From Caldilineales bacterium (GTDB lineage Bacteria > Chloroflexota > Anaerolineae > J102), in NCBI GenBank assembly GCA_019695115.1, contig JAIBAP010000009.1, forward strand, positions 51,231 through 115,230: a stretch of DNA of 64,000 bases, written 5' to 3'. Numbering within the stretch: position 1 is the first letter of the stretch; the number at the start of each line of letters is the position of its first letter. The notes under the pieces were generated by a model. That model did no database searches and had not been told where the DNA came from. It saw nothing but the letters and a program-made list of their open reading frames with translations. Below are positions 18,526-26,450 of this stretch, piece after piece. The position numbers and the translations under genes are program-made.

Positions 18526-19167
18526 ATGAGTGAAGTTCTTTCTGAACTTTCCGCCGCTGTGATTGGCGGTAAGTTCGATGAAGCGCATGATCTCACGCAG
18601 CAGGCGCTGGATGAGGGCATCGATGCGCAGACCGTGTTGAACCAGGGCCTGATGCCAGGCATGGATTATGTCGGCGTCGAGTTCAAGGCCGGGCGCATGT
18701 TCGTGCCCGAGGTGTTGCGCTCGGCCCGGGCCATGCAGTCGGGCATGGACCTCCTGAAGCCGCTGCTGGCCGCAGCCGGGGCGAGCATGAAGGGCAAGGT
18801 CGTGTTGGGCACGGTCAAGGGCGACCTGCACGACATCGGCAAGAACCTGGTGGCGATGATGTGCGAGGGCGCCGGGTTCGAGGTCAAGGACCTGGGCAGG
18901 AATGTCGAGCCGGAGGCTTTCGTGGCCGAGGTGAAAGCGTTCGGCCCAGATGTGCTGGGCATGTCGGCGCTGCTCACGACCACGATGCGCTCGATGGAGC
19001 ACACCATCCGGGCGCTGGACGAAGCGGGCGTGCGCGACCGGGTGAAGGTCATGGTCGGCGGCGCGCCCGTCAACCAGGCTTTCGCCGACAAGATCGGCGC
19101 CGATGGCTACGCCGCCAATGCCGTGGCTGCCGCCGAAATGGCGAAGCGATTTGTAGAAGGGAAGTAG
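18526..19167 (+). CDS. Corrinoid (B12-binding) methyltransfer protein 1
   Basis: 213 residues, two domains. A helical cap (residues 1-90) precedes a Rossmann-like cobalamin-binding domain with the DxHxxG signature in GDLHDIGKNLV (His is the lower cobalt ligand), then GMSALLTTTM and VKVMVGGAPVN. It is the methyl carrier between an MttB-type protein and the tetrahydrofolate methyltransferase, as MttC or MtgC are. AAGGAG precedes the ATG. The stop codon is at the first unit of the next heptad array. A second paralogue is at 20971. Confidence 0.94.
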   Translation: MSEVLSELSAAVIGGKFDEAHDLTQQALDEGIDAQTVLNQGLMPGMDYVGVEFKAGRMFVPEVLRSARAMQSGMDLLKPLLAAAGASMKGKVVLGTVKGDLHDIGKNLVAMMCEGAGFEVKDLGRNVEPEAFVAEVKAFGPDVLGMSALLTTTMRSMEHTIRALDEAGVRDRVKVMVGGAPVNQAFADKIGADGYAANAVAAAEMAKRFVEGK

Positions 19168-19232
19168 TTATTAGTGATTGGTAATTGGTAATTGGCATAT
19201 CGTCAATTGCCAATAACCAATTACTAATTACC
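19166..19232. repeat. Heptad hairpin array (GGTAATT / AATTACC)
   Basis: 7-mers AGTTATT, AGTGATT, GGTAATT, GGTAATT, GGCATAT (19166-19200) face AATTGCC, AATAACC, AATTACT, AATTACC (19205-19232). The first unit overlaps the upstream stop codon TAG (19165-19167). Confidence 0.88.
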
Positions 19233-19248
19233 AAGAACGGAGTTATCC

Positions 19249-20712
19249 ATGCGAACGAACTACACAGTCAATTCCGGGGTTCGCTTCGAGATGCTCTCGC
19301 AAGACCAATTGCAGGAGCTTTTCGATGGCGTGCTCCATGTTCTGCAACACACCGGGCTGGATGTCTATCACGATGAGGCGCGCGACATCCTGGCCCAGGC
19401 CGGCGCCAGGGTCGATGGCATCCGTGTCCGTATCCCGGCCTATGTGGTGAAACGGGCGCTGAGCCTGGCCCCGCGCAGCTTCACCCTCTTCGCCCGCGAC
19501 GGCAACCCCAAGCACGACATCCACATTGGCCCCGGCCGCGCTCACTTCGGCCCCGGCCCCACCCCGCCCAACTTCCGCGACATCGAAACGCTGGAACGGC
19601 GGCCCTTTGTCAAGGCCGACGCCGAGATCGTGGCCACGGTCTGCGATGCGCTCGACAACATCGACTTCTGCGAATCGCTGGGCACGGTCAGCGACGTGCA
19701 CCCCGACCTGGCCGCCACCTACGAGTTCGCCGCCATGTTCCCCCGCACCTCCAAGCCGATCGTGGCCTGGAGCTATGGCAAGGACGACGCCGAAGACATC
19801 CACAAGATCGCCATCGCCGAGGCCGGCGGACAGGCGGCGTTCGAGCGACGGCCCAATTACGTGCACTATTGTGAACCGCTGTCGCCGCTGGTCAGCACCT
19901 TCGAGGCCATGGACAAGCTCATCTTCTCGGCCCGACGCGGCGTCCCCGCCATCTTCACACCCTGTCCGCTGGCTGGCGGCACCGGCCCGGTCACAGGCGC
20001 CGGTCTGATTATTCAGGCGACGGCGGAATCGTGGATGGGGCTGGTGGTGGCGCAGGCCATCCGGCCGGGGTTGCCGTTCTTCATGGGCGGCGTGCTCTCG
20101 GTGCTGGATATGAGCGCCATGGTCCTGGCCTACGGCGCGCCGGAGCTTTCGCTGTTCATGGCCGGGATCACTGAGCTGGCGCACTTCGCCGGGCTGCCGC
20201 TCTGGCAGACGGGCGGCTGCACCGACTCGAAGACGCTCGACGAGCAGGCGTCGCTCGAAGGCTCGCTCTCGGTCTTCTTCTCGGCCCTGAGCGGCGGCGA
20301 CCTCTGCCACGATGTCGGCTACACCGAGGGCGGCTTGACCGGCTCGATTTTCCAGACGGTGATGATGGACGAAGCCATCGGCTACGCCCGGCGCATCACC
20401 CGCGGCATCGAGGTCAACGAAGACACCCTGGCGGTCGATGTCATCCACGAGGTCGGCCCGAACGGTCACTATCTCTACCATCCGCACACCCACCGCCACT
20501 ACAAGACCGAGTTCTACTATCCCAAGCTGGTCGACCGGCACAACTTCGAGGAGTGGCAGGATTGGGGTGGCACGCGCATGCGCGACCGGGTGATCGAGCA
20601 CACGCGCGAGCTGGCAGCCACGCATCAGCCCTCGCCGATCAAACCGGAGACTGAGCTGGCAATCCAGGATGTGCTCGCCGCCGCCGAAGCGCGCGTGAGG
20701 GCAGAGAATTGA
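19249..20712 (+). CDS. MttB-superfamily corrinoid methyltransferase 2
   Basis: 487 residues, TIM-barrel methyltransferase of the MttB superfamily with no in-frame stop, hence no pyrrolysine. Segments shared with the other two copies are VLQHTGLDVYHDEA, PAIFTPCPLAGGTGPV and GGCTDSKTLDEQASLEG. It is predicted to demethylate a methylated amine or similar compound and methylate a corrinoid protein; it sits between the two corrinoid protein genes, so either could be its partner. CGGAG lies ahead of the ATG. It differs clearly from copies 1 and 3, which suggests a different substrate and not a recent duplication. Confidence 0.93.
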   Translation: MRTNYTVNSGVRFEMLSQDQLQELFDGVLHVLQHTGLDVYHDEARDILAQAGARVDGIRVRIPAYVVKRALSLAPRSFTLFARDGNPKHDIHIGPGRAHFGPGPTPPNFRDIETLERRPFVKADAEIVATVCDALDNIDFCESLGTVSDVHPDLAATYEFAAMFPRTSKPIVAWSYGKDDAEDIHKIAIAEAGGQAAFERRPNYVHYCEPLSPLVSTFEAMDKLIFSARRGVPAIFTPCPLAGGTGPVTGAGLIIQATAESWMGLVVAQAIRPGLPFFMGGVLSVLDMSAMVLAYGAPELSLFMAGITELAHFAGLPLWQTGGCTDSKTLDEQASLEGSLSVFFSALSGGDLCHDVGYTEGGLTGSIFQTVMMDEAIGYARRITRGIEVNEDTLAVDVIHEVGPNGHYLYHPHTHRHYKTEFYYPKLVDRHNFEEWQDWGGTRMRDRVIEHTRELAATHQPSPIKPETELAIQDVLAAAEARVRAEN

Positions 20713-20717
20713 TCTCT

Positions 20718-20795
20718 CACGAATGACACGAATGAACGAATGAGACGAATAATTCTGAAAAAATCCGTGAAATTCGTATATTCGTGAAATTCGTG
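20718..20795. repeat. Intergenic hairpin repeat, CACGAAT/ATTCGTG family, copy 2
   Basis: Five CGAAT-containing units on the left and inverted ATTCGTG units on the right, about 78 bases. It is very similar to copy 3, 45 bases further on. Confidence 0.88.
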
Positions 20796-20840
20796 ACAAG
20801 AAGCCAGCAACTCAGTACAACTCTTGCGTGACTGATCCAT

Positions 20841-20920
20841 CACGAATGACACAAATGAACGAATGAGACGGATAATTTTGAAAAAATTCGTGAAAATTCG
20901 TAGATTCGTGAAACTCGTGA
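20841..20920. repeat. Intergenic hairpin repeat, CACGAAT/ATTCGTG family, copy 3
   Basis: The same architecture as copy 2, with a few substitutions (for example ACAAAT and GACGGAT). Copies 2 and 3 together fill most of the 258-base gap before the second corrinoid protein gene. Confidence 0.88.
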
Positions 20921-20970
20921 GAGAAAAAGCAGTGACCTAGTAACAGCTTCTGCATGAAGGAGTATCGATT

Positions 20971-21612
20971 ATGATTACAGCTTACGAACAACTTTCGACC
21001 ATCGTCCTCAAAGGGCAGGTGGACAAAGCGGCCCTGCTCGTCCGTTCGGCGCTCGGCCAGGGCCTGGCCCCCAAAGACATCCTCGACAACGGCCTGATCG
21101 TGGGCATGAACGAGGTGGGCGCCCGTTTCAAGCGCGGGGACATGTTCGTGCCCGAGGTGCTGATGGCGGCCAAGACCATGCAGGCGGGGATGGAAGTCCT
21201 GCGCCCCTTGCTGGCAGCCGCGGGCACGAAGATGGCAGGCAAGATCGTCATGGGCACGGTCAAGGGCGATCTGCACGACATCGGCAAGAATCTCGTGGCG
21301 ATGATGTGCGAGGGAGCCGGGTTCGAGGTCATCGACCTGGGCTTCAATGTCCCGCCCGAAGCGATCATCGACGCCGTCAAGAAACACCAGCCCGACATTG
21401 TTGGCATGTCCGCCCTGCTCACCACCACCATGCGGGCCATGGGCCACACGATCAAGGCTCTAGAAGAGGCCGGCCTGCGCGATAGCGTCAAAGTCATGGT
21501 CGGCGGCGCACCCGTGGATGCCGCCTTTGCCGAACGCATCGGCGCCGATGGCTATGGCTCCAATGCCGTGGCCGGGGCCGAGACGGCGAAGCGATTCATG
21601 GGGATGGCGTGA
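20971..21612 (+). CDS. Corrinoid (B12-binding) methyltransfer protein 2
   Basis: 213 residues, the same length and domain order as the protein at 18526. It has the cobalamin ligand motif GDLHDIGKNLV, IVGMSALLTTTM and VKVMVGGAPVD. The two copies are closely similar through the B12 domain but diverge in the N-terminal cap, which contacts partner methyltransferases, so they may serve different MttB proteins. GAAGGAG lies 9 bases before the ATG. Its TGA stop is inside the first GTGAAAC unit of a heptad array. Confidence 0.94.
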   Translation: MITAYEQLSTIVLKGQVDKAALLVRSALGQGLAPKDILDNGLIVGMNEVGARFKRGDMFVPEVLMAAKTMQAGMEVLRPLLAAAGTKMAGKIVMGTVKGDLHDIGKNLVAMMCEGAGFEVIDLGFNVPPEAIIDAVKKHQPDIVGMSALLTTTMRAMGHTIKALEEAGLRDSVKVMVGGAPVDAAFAERIGADGYGSNAVAGAETAKRFMGMA

Positions 21613-21650
21613 AACGTGAGGCGTGATGCGTGAAACGTGAGGCGTGAGAA
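21609..21650. repeat. Heptad array (GTGAGGC family)
   Basis: Six consecutive 7-mers: GTGAAAC, GTGAGGC, GTGATGC, GTGAAAC, GTGAGGC, GTGAGAA. The first contains the stop codon of the corrinoid protein gene. This is the inverse complement of the array at 440-474. Confidence 0.92.
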
Positions 21651-21674
21651 GTCGCCGAGCGGACCACGAGACCT

Positions 21675-21709
21675 GCCACTTGCCACTTGCCACTTGCCAC
21701 CTGCCACCC
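21675..21709. repeat. Heptad array (GCCACTT family)
   Basis: Three GCCACTT, one GCCACCT and one GCCACCC, ending two bases before the ATG at 21712. With the GTGAGGC array it fills almost the whole 99-base junction. No Shine-Dalgarno sequence is left for the downstream gene. Confidence 0.9.
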
Positions 21710-21711
21710 CC

Positions 21712-22407
21712 ATGCCCCCCTCTCTCCCCATCGTCATCCTTGCCTGCCAGGTGATGCAGAGCATGTTCGAGAAACTGCTGCCGGCCGGTCTGGCGCAGCA
21801 GGTCACGTACATGGACTACGGCCTGCATCGCGTCCCCGGCAAGATGACCTGGACGTTGCAAGACGCCATCGATGCCATCGAGCGGCCCAGCCTGATCGTG
21901 CTGGGCTACGGGCTGTGCGGCAACGGGCTGCACGGCATCCACGCTGGCCCGCACACCCTGCTCATCCCCCGCGCCGATGACTGCATCGCCATCTTGCTCG
22001 GTTCGCGCGAGCGCTATTACCACGAATTCGAGGCTGTCCCCGGCACGTACTACCTGAGCAAAGGCTGGCTGGAATCGGGCAGCCATCCGCTGAAGGAATA
22101 CCACGAGTACATCGAAAAGTACGGGCCGGACGATGCCGAGTGGCTGATGGACACGCAGTATCAACACTATGAGCGCCTGGCGTTGGTGGCGCACAGCCCC
22201 GAAGACCTGGAAGCCTATCGCTCGCAGGCCCAGGCCGTAGCCGAGTTCTGCCAGCGCTGGGGCATGCGCTACGAGGAAATCCTCGGCTCCGACCGTTTCG
22301 TGCGCAGCCTGGTGGAGACCGCAGCCGACCTGACGAAGATTAGCAGCGATTTCGTTCTCATCCCGCCCGGTGGTGAAATCCGCCAGGAGATGTTTCTCAG
22401 GAAGTAG
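21712..22407 (+). CDS. DUF1638 protein
   Basis: 231 residues from the ATG at 21712. It matches DUF1638 proteins: an N-terminal VILACQVMQ strand, the Cys-containing loop LGYGLCGNGLHG and IPRADDCIAILLGSR. The function of this family is not established; its members recur next to MttB-type methyltransferases and corrinoid proteins, which suggests a role in methylated-amine metabolism or corrinoid handling. The three conserved cysteines could bind a metal or a corrinoid. It is unusual in having no Shine-Dalgarno sequence: C-rich heptads abut the ATG. Confidence 0.85.
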   Translation: MPPSLPIVILACQVMQSMFEKLLPAGLAQQVTYMDYGLHRVPGKMTWTLQDAIDAIERPSLIVLGYGLCGNGLHGIHAGPHTLLIPRADDCIAILLGSRERYYHEFEAVPGTYYLSKGWLESGSHPLKEYHEYIEKYGPDDAEWLMDTQYQHYERLALVAHSPEDLEAYRSQAQAVAEFCQRWGMRYEEILGSDRFVRSLVETAADLTKISSDFVLIPPGGEIRQEMFLRK

Positions 22408-22419
22408 GGAGTTATCCCC

Positions 22420-23922
22420 ATGCACGTAAACAAAACCAACTACCGCATCAACGCCACCCCTCGCCTGCAAGTTCTCAGCGAGGATCAAATCGAAGCCATC
22501 TACTTCGCTGCCCTGCGCGTGCTGCACGAGACGGGCGTGCGTGTCTACGAGCCGGAGGGCGTCGAGCTGGCCTATTCCGGCGGGGCCATCATCGAAGGGA
22601 GGACATCGGACAGCAGCCTGGTCAAGATCCCGCCCTGGATGGTGGACAAGGCCCGCGCCACCCTCCCGCGCAAAGTCACGGTCGTCGGGCCAGACCGCAA
22701 ATACCGGATGGAGTTGTTCAAGAACCAGATCTACTTCGGCGCCGGCTCCGACACCCCGTTCACGCTCGATCCCTACACCGGCGAGCGGCGGCGGGCGACC
22801 TACAACGATGTCAAGAACCTCGCCCGTATCGCCCAGGCCATGCCCAATATCGACTTCCACATGTCGTTGGGCATCACCCAGGATACCGCCGTCGGCACCT
22901 ACGACCGCTGGCAGTACCTGGCCATGCTCGAAGGCACCAGCAAGCCGATCAACATCACCGCCGTCGATTTGGAAGGGCTGCGCGACCAGCTCGAGATGGC
23001 CTACATCCGGCTGGGCGGCAAAGCCGAATGGGATAAAGGCCCGGCCTTTTCGCTGTACATCGAGCCGGTCTCACCCCTCAGCCACTCGCAAGAAGTCGTG
23101 CAGAAGCTGCTGTTCGCCACTGACCACAACATCCCCTTCGTCTACACGCCCTGCCCGCTGGCCGGCGCCACCGCCCCCACCACCCTGGCCGGATTGCTCG
23201 TCCAGGCCCTGACCGAGAGCCTGTTCGGCATCGTCCTCAGCCAGTTGCGCAAACCAGGCGCCTCGCTCATCATCGGCGGCCTCATGTCCAACATGGACAT
23301 GCTCACCACCGTCTACTGCTATGGCTCGCCCGAAATGGCCTTGCTCAGCGCTGGCTACACCGACATCACCAAGTGGCTGGGCGTGCCCGAATACGAAACC
23401 GCCGGCTGCTCCGACGCCAAGTTATTCGACGAGCAGGCGGCCATGGAAGCGGCCATGAACATCGCCACCTCCGCCCTCATCGGCGGCAACATGATCCACG
23501 ACGTGGGCTACATCGAGCAAGGCCTGACCAGCAGCCCAGAGATGATGGTGGCCTCGAACGAGATCATTGACATGGTCAAGCGCATCCTGCGCGGCATCCC
23601 CGTCACCGACGAGACCAAAGCCCTGGACGTGATGAATGACGTGGGCCCAGGCGGCCATTTCCTCGAGCATGACCACACCTACAACCGCTTCAAGACCGAA
23701 ATCTGGCGCCCGGACTTGATCGACCGCTCCGGCTGGGAAGACTGGAACCTGATGGGGGCCAAGACCTTCGGCGAGCGCGTCCATGACCGGGTGATCGAGA
23801 TCCTGGAAACCGAGACCGAGCCGCTGCTGGACGAGGCCATGTACAAGGAACTGCGCCACATCTGCGAACTGGCCGACGCCCGGCATCGGGATGAAGAGTT
23901 GGATGTGAAGATGTTTGTATGA
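22420..23922 (+). CDS. MttB-superfamily corrinoid methyltransferase 3
   Basis: 500 residues, third non-pyrrolysine MttB-like protein of the cluster. It has VLHETGVRVYEPEGV, IPFVYTPCPLAGATAPT and TAGCSDAKLFDEQAAMEA, aligned with the equivalent parts of copies 1 and 2. It starts 12 bases after the DUF1638 stop with GGGAG upstream, so the two are one transcription unit. No separate corrinoid protein follows, so it probably uses one of the two upstream. Its substrate is unknown; glycine betaine, carnitine, proline betaine and similar quaternary amines are known for relatives. Confidence 0.93.
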   Translation: MHVNKTNYRINATPRLQVLSEDQIEAIYFAALRVLHETGVRVYEPEGVELAYSGGAIIEGRTSDSSLVKIPPWMVDKARATLPRKVTVVGPDRKYRMELFKNQIYFGAGSDTPFTLDPYTGERRRATYNDVKNLARIAQAMPNIDFHMSLGITQDTAVGTYDRWQYLAMLEGTSKPINITAVDLEGLRDQLEMAYIRLGGKAEWDKGPAFSLYIEPVSPLSHSQEVVQKLLFATDHNIPFVYTPCPLAGATAPTTLAGLLVQALTESLFGIVLSQLRKPGASLIIGGLMSNMDMLTTVYCYGSPEMALLSAGYTDITKWLGVPEYETAGCSDAKLFDEQAAMEAAMNIATSALIGGNMIHDVGYIEQGLTSSPEMMVASNEIIDMVKRILRGIPVTDETKALDVMNDVGPGGHFLEHDHTYNRFKTEIWRPDLIDRSGWEDWNLMGAKTFGERVHDRVIEILETETEPLLDEAMYKELRHICELADARHRDEELDVKMFV

Positions 23923-23923
23923 A

Positions 23924-23965
23924 GGAAGTAGGGAGTAGGAAGTAAGGAGTAAGGAGTAGGAAGTA
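23924..23965. repeat. Heptad array (GGAGTAG family), left of four-helix gene
   Basis: Six consecutive 7-mers: GGAAGTA, GGGAGTA, GGAAGTA, AGGAGTA, AGGAGTA, GGAAGTA. The last unit supplies the A of the ATG at 23965, and an AGGAG 8 bases upstream acts as ribosome binding site. It is inverted relative to the array at 24336. Confidence 0.92.
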
Positions 23966-24333
23966 TGGAGAGCTTGTCGAATTTCCAGCAGTTGGATACG
24001 TGGAAGCAGGCGCATCAGCTTGTACTTGCCATCTATCGCGCGACCCGAAGTCATCCTGCCGACGAGCGTTTCGGTCTCGTTCAACAGATGCGCCGCGCCG
24101 CGGTGTCCGTCCCGGCCAATGTAGCTGAAGGCTTCAAGCGCCAAGGCATCCAGGACAAGCTACGCTTCTACAACATCTCCGAAGGCTCTTTGGAAGAATT
24201 GAAGTACTACCTGATCCTCTCGAGAGACTTGGAATACACCTCGGCCGAGCTTGACATTCAATTGACGGAGCAGGCCGAACTCGTTGGCCGCCTGCTCAAC
24301 GGCCTCATTGCCAGCACCGAGCGCCGCCGCTAA
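23965..24333 (+). CDS. Four-helix-bundle protein, S23/IVP-like
   Basis: 122 residues, all helical: FQQLDTWKQAHQLVLAIYR, then the family signature QMRRAAVSVPANVAEGF, then SLEELKYYLILSRDL. This is the four-helix-bundle family that includes proteins encoded in 23S rRNA intervening sequences and is structurally related to the Avd protein of diversity-generating retroelements. The function of stand-alone members is unknown; RNA or nucleic acid binding has been proposed from the basic surface. Here the gene is enclosed by inverted heptad arrays and interrupts the methyltransferase/hydantoinase order, so it may be an inserted unit. Confidence 0.9.
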   Translation: MESLSNFQQLDTWKQAHQLVLAIYRATRSHPADERFGLVQQMRRAAVSVPANVAEGFKRQGIQDKLRFYNISEGSLEELKYYLILSRDLEYTSAELDIQLTEQAELVGRLLNGLIASTERRR

Positions 24334-24335
24334 CC

Positions 24336-24395
24336 CTCCCTACTCCTTACTCCCTACTCCCTACTCCCTACTCCCTACTCCCTACTCCTTACTCC
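24336..24395. repeat. Heptad array (CTCCCTA family), right of four-helix gene
   Basis: Eight full 7-mers (CTCCCTA, CTCCTTA, five-fold CTCCCTA runs with CTCCTTA near the end) plus CTCC, ending exactly at the ATG of 24396. It is the inverse complement of the array at 23924. Confidence 0.95.
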
Positions 24396-26396
24396 ATGCC
24401 TTCTCTGGTCCTCGGCATCGACACCGGCGGCACCTTCACCGATGGTGTGCTGCTGGATTACGACTCGCGCACGGTGCTGGCCGCGCACAAAAGCCTGACC
24501 ACCCGATACGACTTCGCGGCTGGGATCGAAAACGTCATCGCCGGCATCCGCATCGCAGACCCGGCGGCGATCAAGATGGTCTCGATCAGCACCACGCTAG
24601 CCACCAACGCCATTGCCGAGGGCAAGGGCAAGCGGGTGGCGCTGTTTTTGATCGGCTACGACCCTGAACTGATCGCCAATTTCCGGCTGGCCGGGCGCTT
24701 CGCCACGCCGCATTTCTTCTACTTTCAGGGCGGGCACGACCTCTATGGCCGCGAACAGGCGCCGCTCGATCTGGCCGGCATCCTGGGCAAGATCGGCGAG
24801 ATTCGGGATCAGGTGGACGCCCTCGCCATCTCCGGCTACTTCAGCCCGCTCAATCCTGAGCACGAAAACCGGGCCTATCAGGCTGTGGCCGGGGCCTGCG
24901 ACCTGCCCATCGTCCTCGGCCACCAGCTTTCCACCAAACTCGGCTCGGTCGAGCGGGCGACCACCGCCGCCCTCAACGCTTCCCTGCTGGCCGTCCTGCA
25001 AGACTTCGTCGTGGCGGTGCGCCGGGCGATGGCCCGCCGCCGCATCGACGCCCCGCTGATGGTGGTGCGCGGGGACGGCACGCTGATGAGCGATGAGTTC
25101 GCCGCCCGCACCCCGGTCGAGACCATCCACTCCGGCCCGGCTGCCAGCGCCATCGGCGGGCGCTTCCTCACCGGCCTCGACGACGCCCTCGTCATCGACA
25201 TCGGCGGCACCACCACCGATCTGGCTTTGCTTCAGGCCGGACAGGTGACGGTGAACGAGGAGGGCGCTTCGGTGGGCAGCTACAAGACGGCGGTCAAGGC
25301 CGCCAACCTGCTGTCCATCGGCCTCGGCGGCGACAGCCACATCACCCTCAACCGCGAGCGCGAGCTGGCCATCGGCCCGGAGCGGGTGACGCCGCTGGCC
25401 TATCTGGCGACGCAGTCGGCCGAGGTGAAGAACCGGCTGAAAGGGCTGAGCCGGGCCGGTTGGGTGCAGGCCACGCCCGAGGCGCTGGAATTCTGGTTCC
25501 TGCTACGCGAGCCGCCCCCCAGCCCGCCTGCCAGCCCGCGCAGCTTCCTCACCCCGCACGAACAAGCCCTGGTTTCGCTCCTGCGCTCCGGCCCGCAGCC
25601 GCTGACCGAGATCCTCAAACGACTGAAGGTCCTGCATGTCTCGCAACTGGATGCCCGCAATCTTTTGCGGCAGGAGATTATCGGCAAGGCCGGGCTGACC
25701 CCCACCGACCTGCTGCACAGCGACGGCCGTTTCGCACCCTGGGATGCCGATGCCGCCGCCGCTGCTCTTCAAGCCTTCGCCCGGCTGGTGGGGCGGGATC
25801 AGGCCGAACTGCGGGCGCAGGCCTGGGTCAGGATGACCGGCATCATCGCCCAGGCCATCGTGAGCTTCCTCACCGGCCGCCAACTCCCGCCGCCCAGCCT
25901 GCCCAAAGACGCCGACCTGGGCCGCTGGTTCTTCTCCAACAGTCTGCGCGGCAGGCACCCCATCCTTGAAACCAGCTTCCGCCTGCGCTGCCCGATCATC
26001 GGCATCGGCGCCCCGGCGGGCATCCTTTTGCCGGATGTGGCGGCTGTCTTCCACACCGACCTGGTGCTGCCGCGGCATTTCGAGGTGGCGAATGCGGTCG
26101 GGGCCATCGCCGGCAGCGTGGTCGTGAACGAGGAAATCCTGGTCTATCCCCGGCTTTCGCAAGAGGGACTGGAGGTGCTGGGCTATTTCGCGCAGACGGA
26201 TGGCGAACGCCAGGTCTTCGCCGGCGCCGACGATGCTCTGAGCTACGCCCGCCGCCTGGCTCAGGAGCGCGCCCTGGCCGCCGCCCAGCGTTCGGGCGCC
26301 GACAACCCGCAGGTTGCGGTCGAGGAAGTGAGCGACGGGCTGGATAGCTATCGCGTTCGTGCGCGGGCCGTTGGCAATCCTCGGTTGTCGCGATAA
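24396..26396 (+). CDS. Hydantoinase/oxoprolinase-family protein (HyuA-like)
   Basis: 666 residues. The N-terminal ASKHA nucleotide-binding motif LGIDTGGTFTDG and the second phosphate loop VIDIGGTTTDLALL are those of the hydantoinase A / 5-oxoprolinase family, ATP-dependent amide or ring-opening enzymes. STTLATNAIAEGKG is also conserved. A HyuB partner is not present. Members of this family are seen near MttB/DUF1638 genes, and its ASKHA fold recalls the corrinoid reductive activators, but it lacks their cysteine-rich iron-sulfur domain. The ATG follows directly on CTCC of a heptad array, so there is no Shine-Dalgarno sequence. Confidence 0.87.
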   Translation: MPSLVLGIDTGGTFTDGVLLDYDSRTVLAAHKSLTTRYDFAAGIENVIAGIRIADPAAIKMVSISTTLATNAIAEGKGKRVALFLIGYDPELIANFRLAGRFATPHFFYFQGGHDLYGREQAPLDLAGILGKIGEIRDQVDALAISGYFSPLNPEHENRAYQAVAGACDLPIVLGHQLSTKLGSVERATTAALNASLLAVLQDFVVAVRRAMARRRIDAPLMVVRGDGTLMSDEFAARTPVETIHSGPAASAIGGRFLTGLDDALVIDIGGTTTDLALLQAGQVTVNEEGASVGSYKTAVKAANLLSIGLGGDSHITLNRERELAIGPERVTPLAYLATQSAEVKNRLKGLSRAGWVQATPEALEFWFLLREPPPSPPASPRSFLTPHEQALVSLLRSGPQPLTEILKRLKVLHVSQLDARNLLRQEIIGKAGLTPTDLLHSDGRFAPWDADAAAAALQAFARLVGRDQAELRAQAWVRMTGIIAQAIVSFLTGRQLPPPSLPKDADLGRWFFSNSLRGRHPILETSFRLRCPIIGIGAPAGILLPDVAAVFHTDLVLPRHFEVANAVGAIAGSVVVNEEILVYPRLSQEGLEVLGYFAQTDGERQVFAGADDALSYARRLAQERALAAAQRSGADNPQVAVEEVSDGLDSYRVRARAVGNPRLSR

Positions 26397-26402
26397 TTCG
26401 TA

Positions 26403-26450
26403 GACCGGGAGAGTGGGAGATTGGGAGACCGGGAGGGTGGGAGGGTGGTG
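26403..26450. repeat. Octad array (GACCGGGA family)
   Basis: Six consecutive 8-mers: GACCGGGA, GAGTGGGA, GATTGGGA, GACCGGGA, GGGTGGGA, GGGTGGTG. It starts six bases after the hydantoinase stop. Confidence 0.85.

Noticed and set aside
16012..23922. Pyrrolysine-containing MttB genes
   Set aside because: None of the three MttB-like genes is interrupted by an in-frame TAG, and no pyl genes are in the window.
23965..24333. Diversity-generating retroelement Avd gene
   Set aside because: The protein is of the wider four-helix-bundle family, but no reverse transcriptase or template/variable repeat was seen nearby.
24396..26396. Corrinoid reductive activator (RamA-like)
   Set aside because: The ASKHA motifs are there but the N- or C-terminal cysteine-rich iron-sulfur domain is missing, and the overall pattern fits hydantoinase A.
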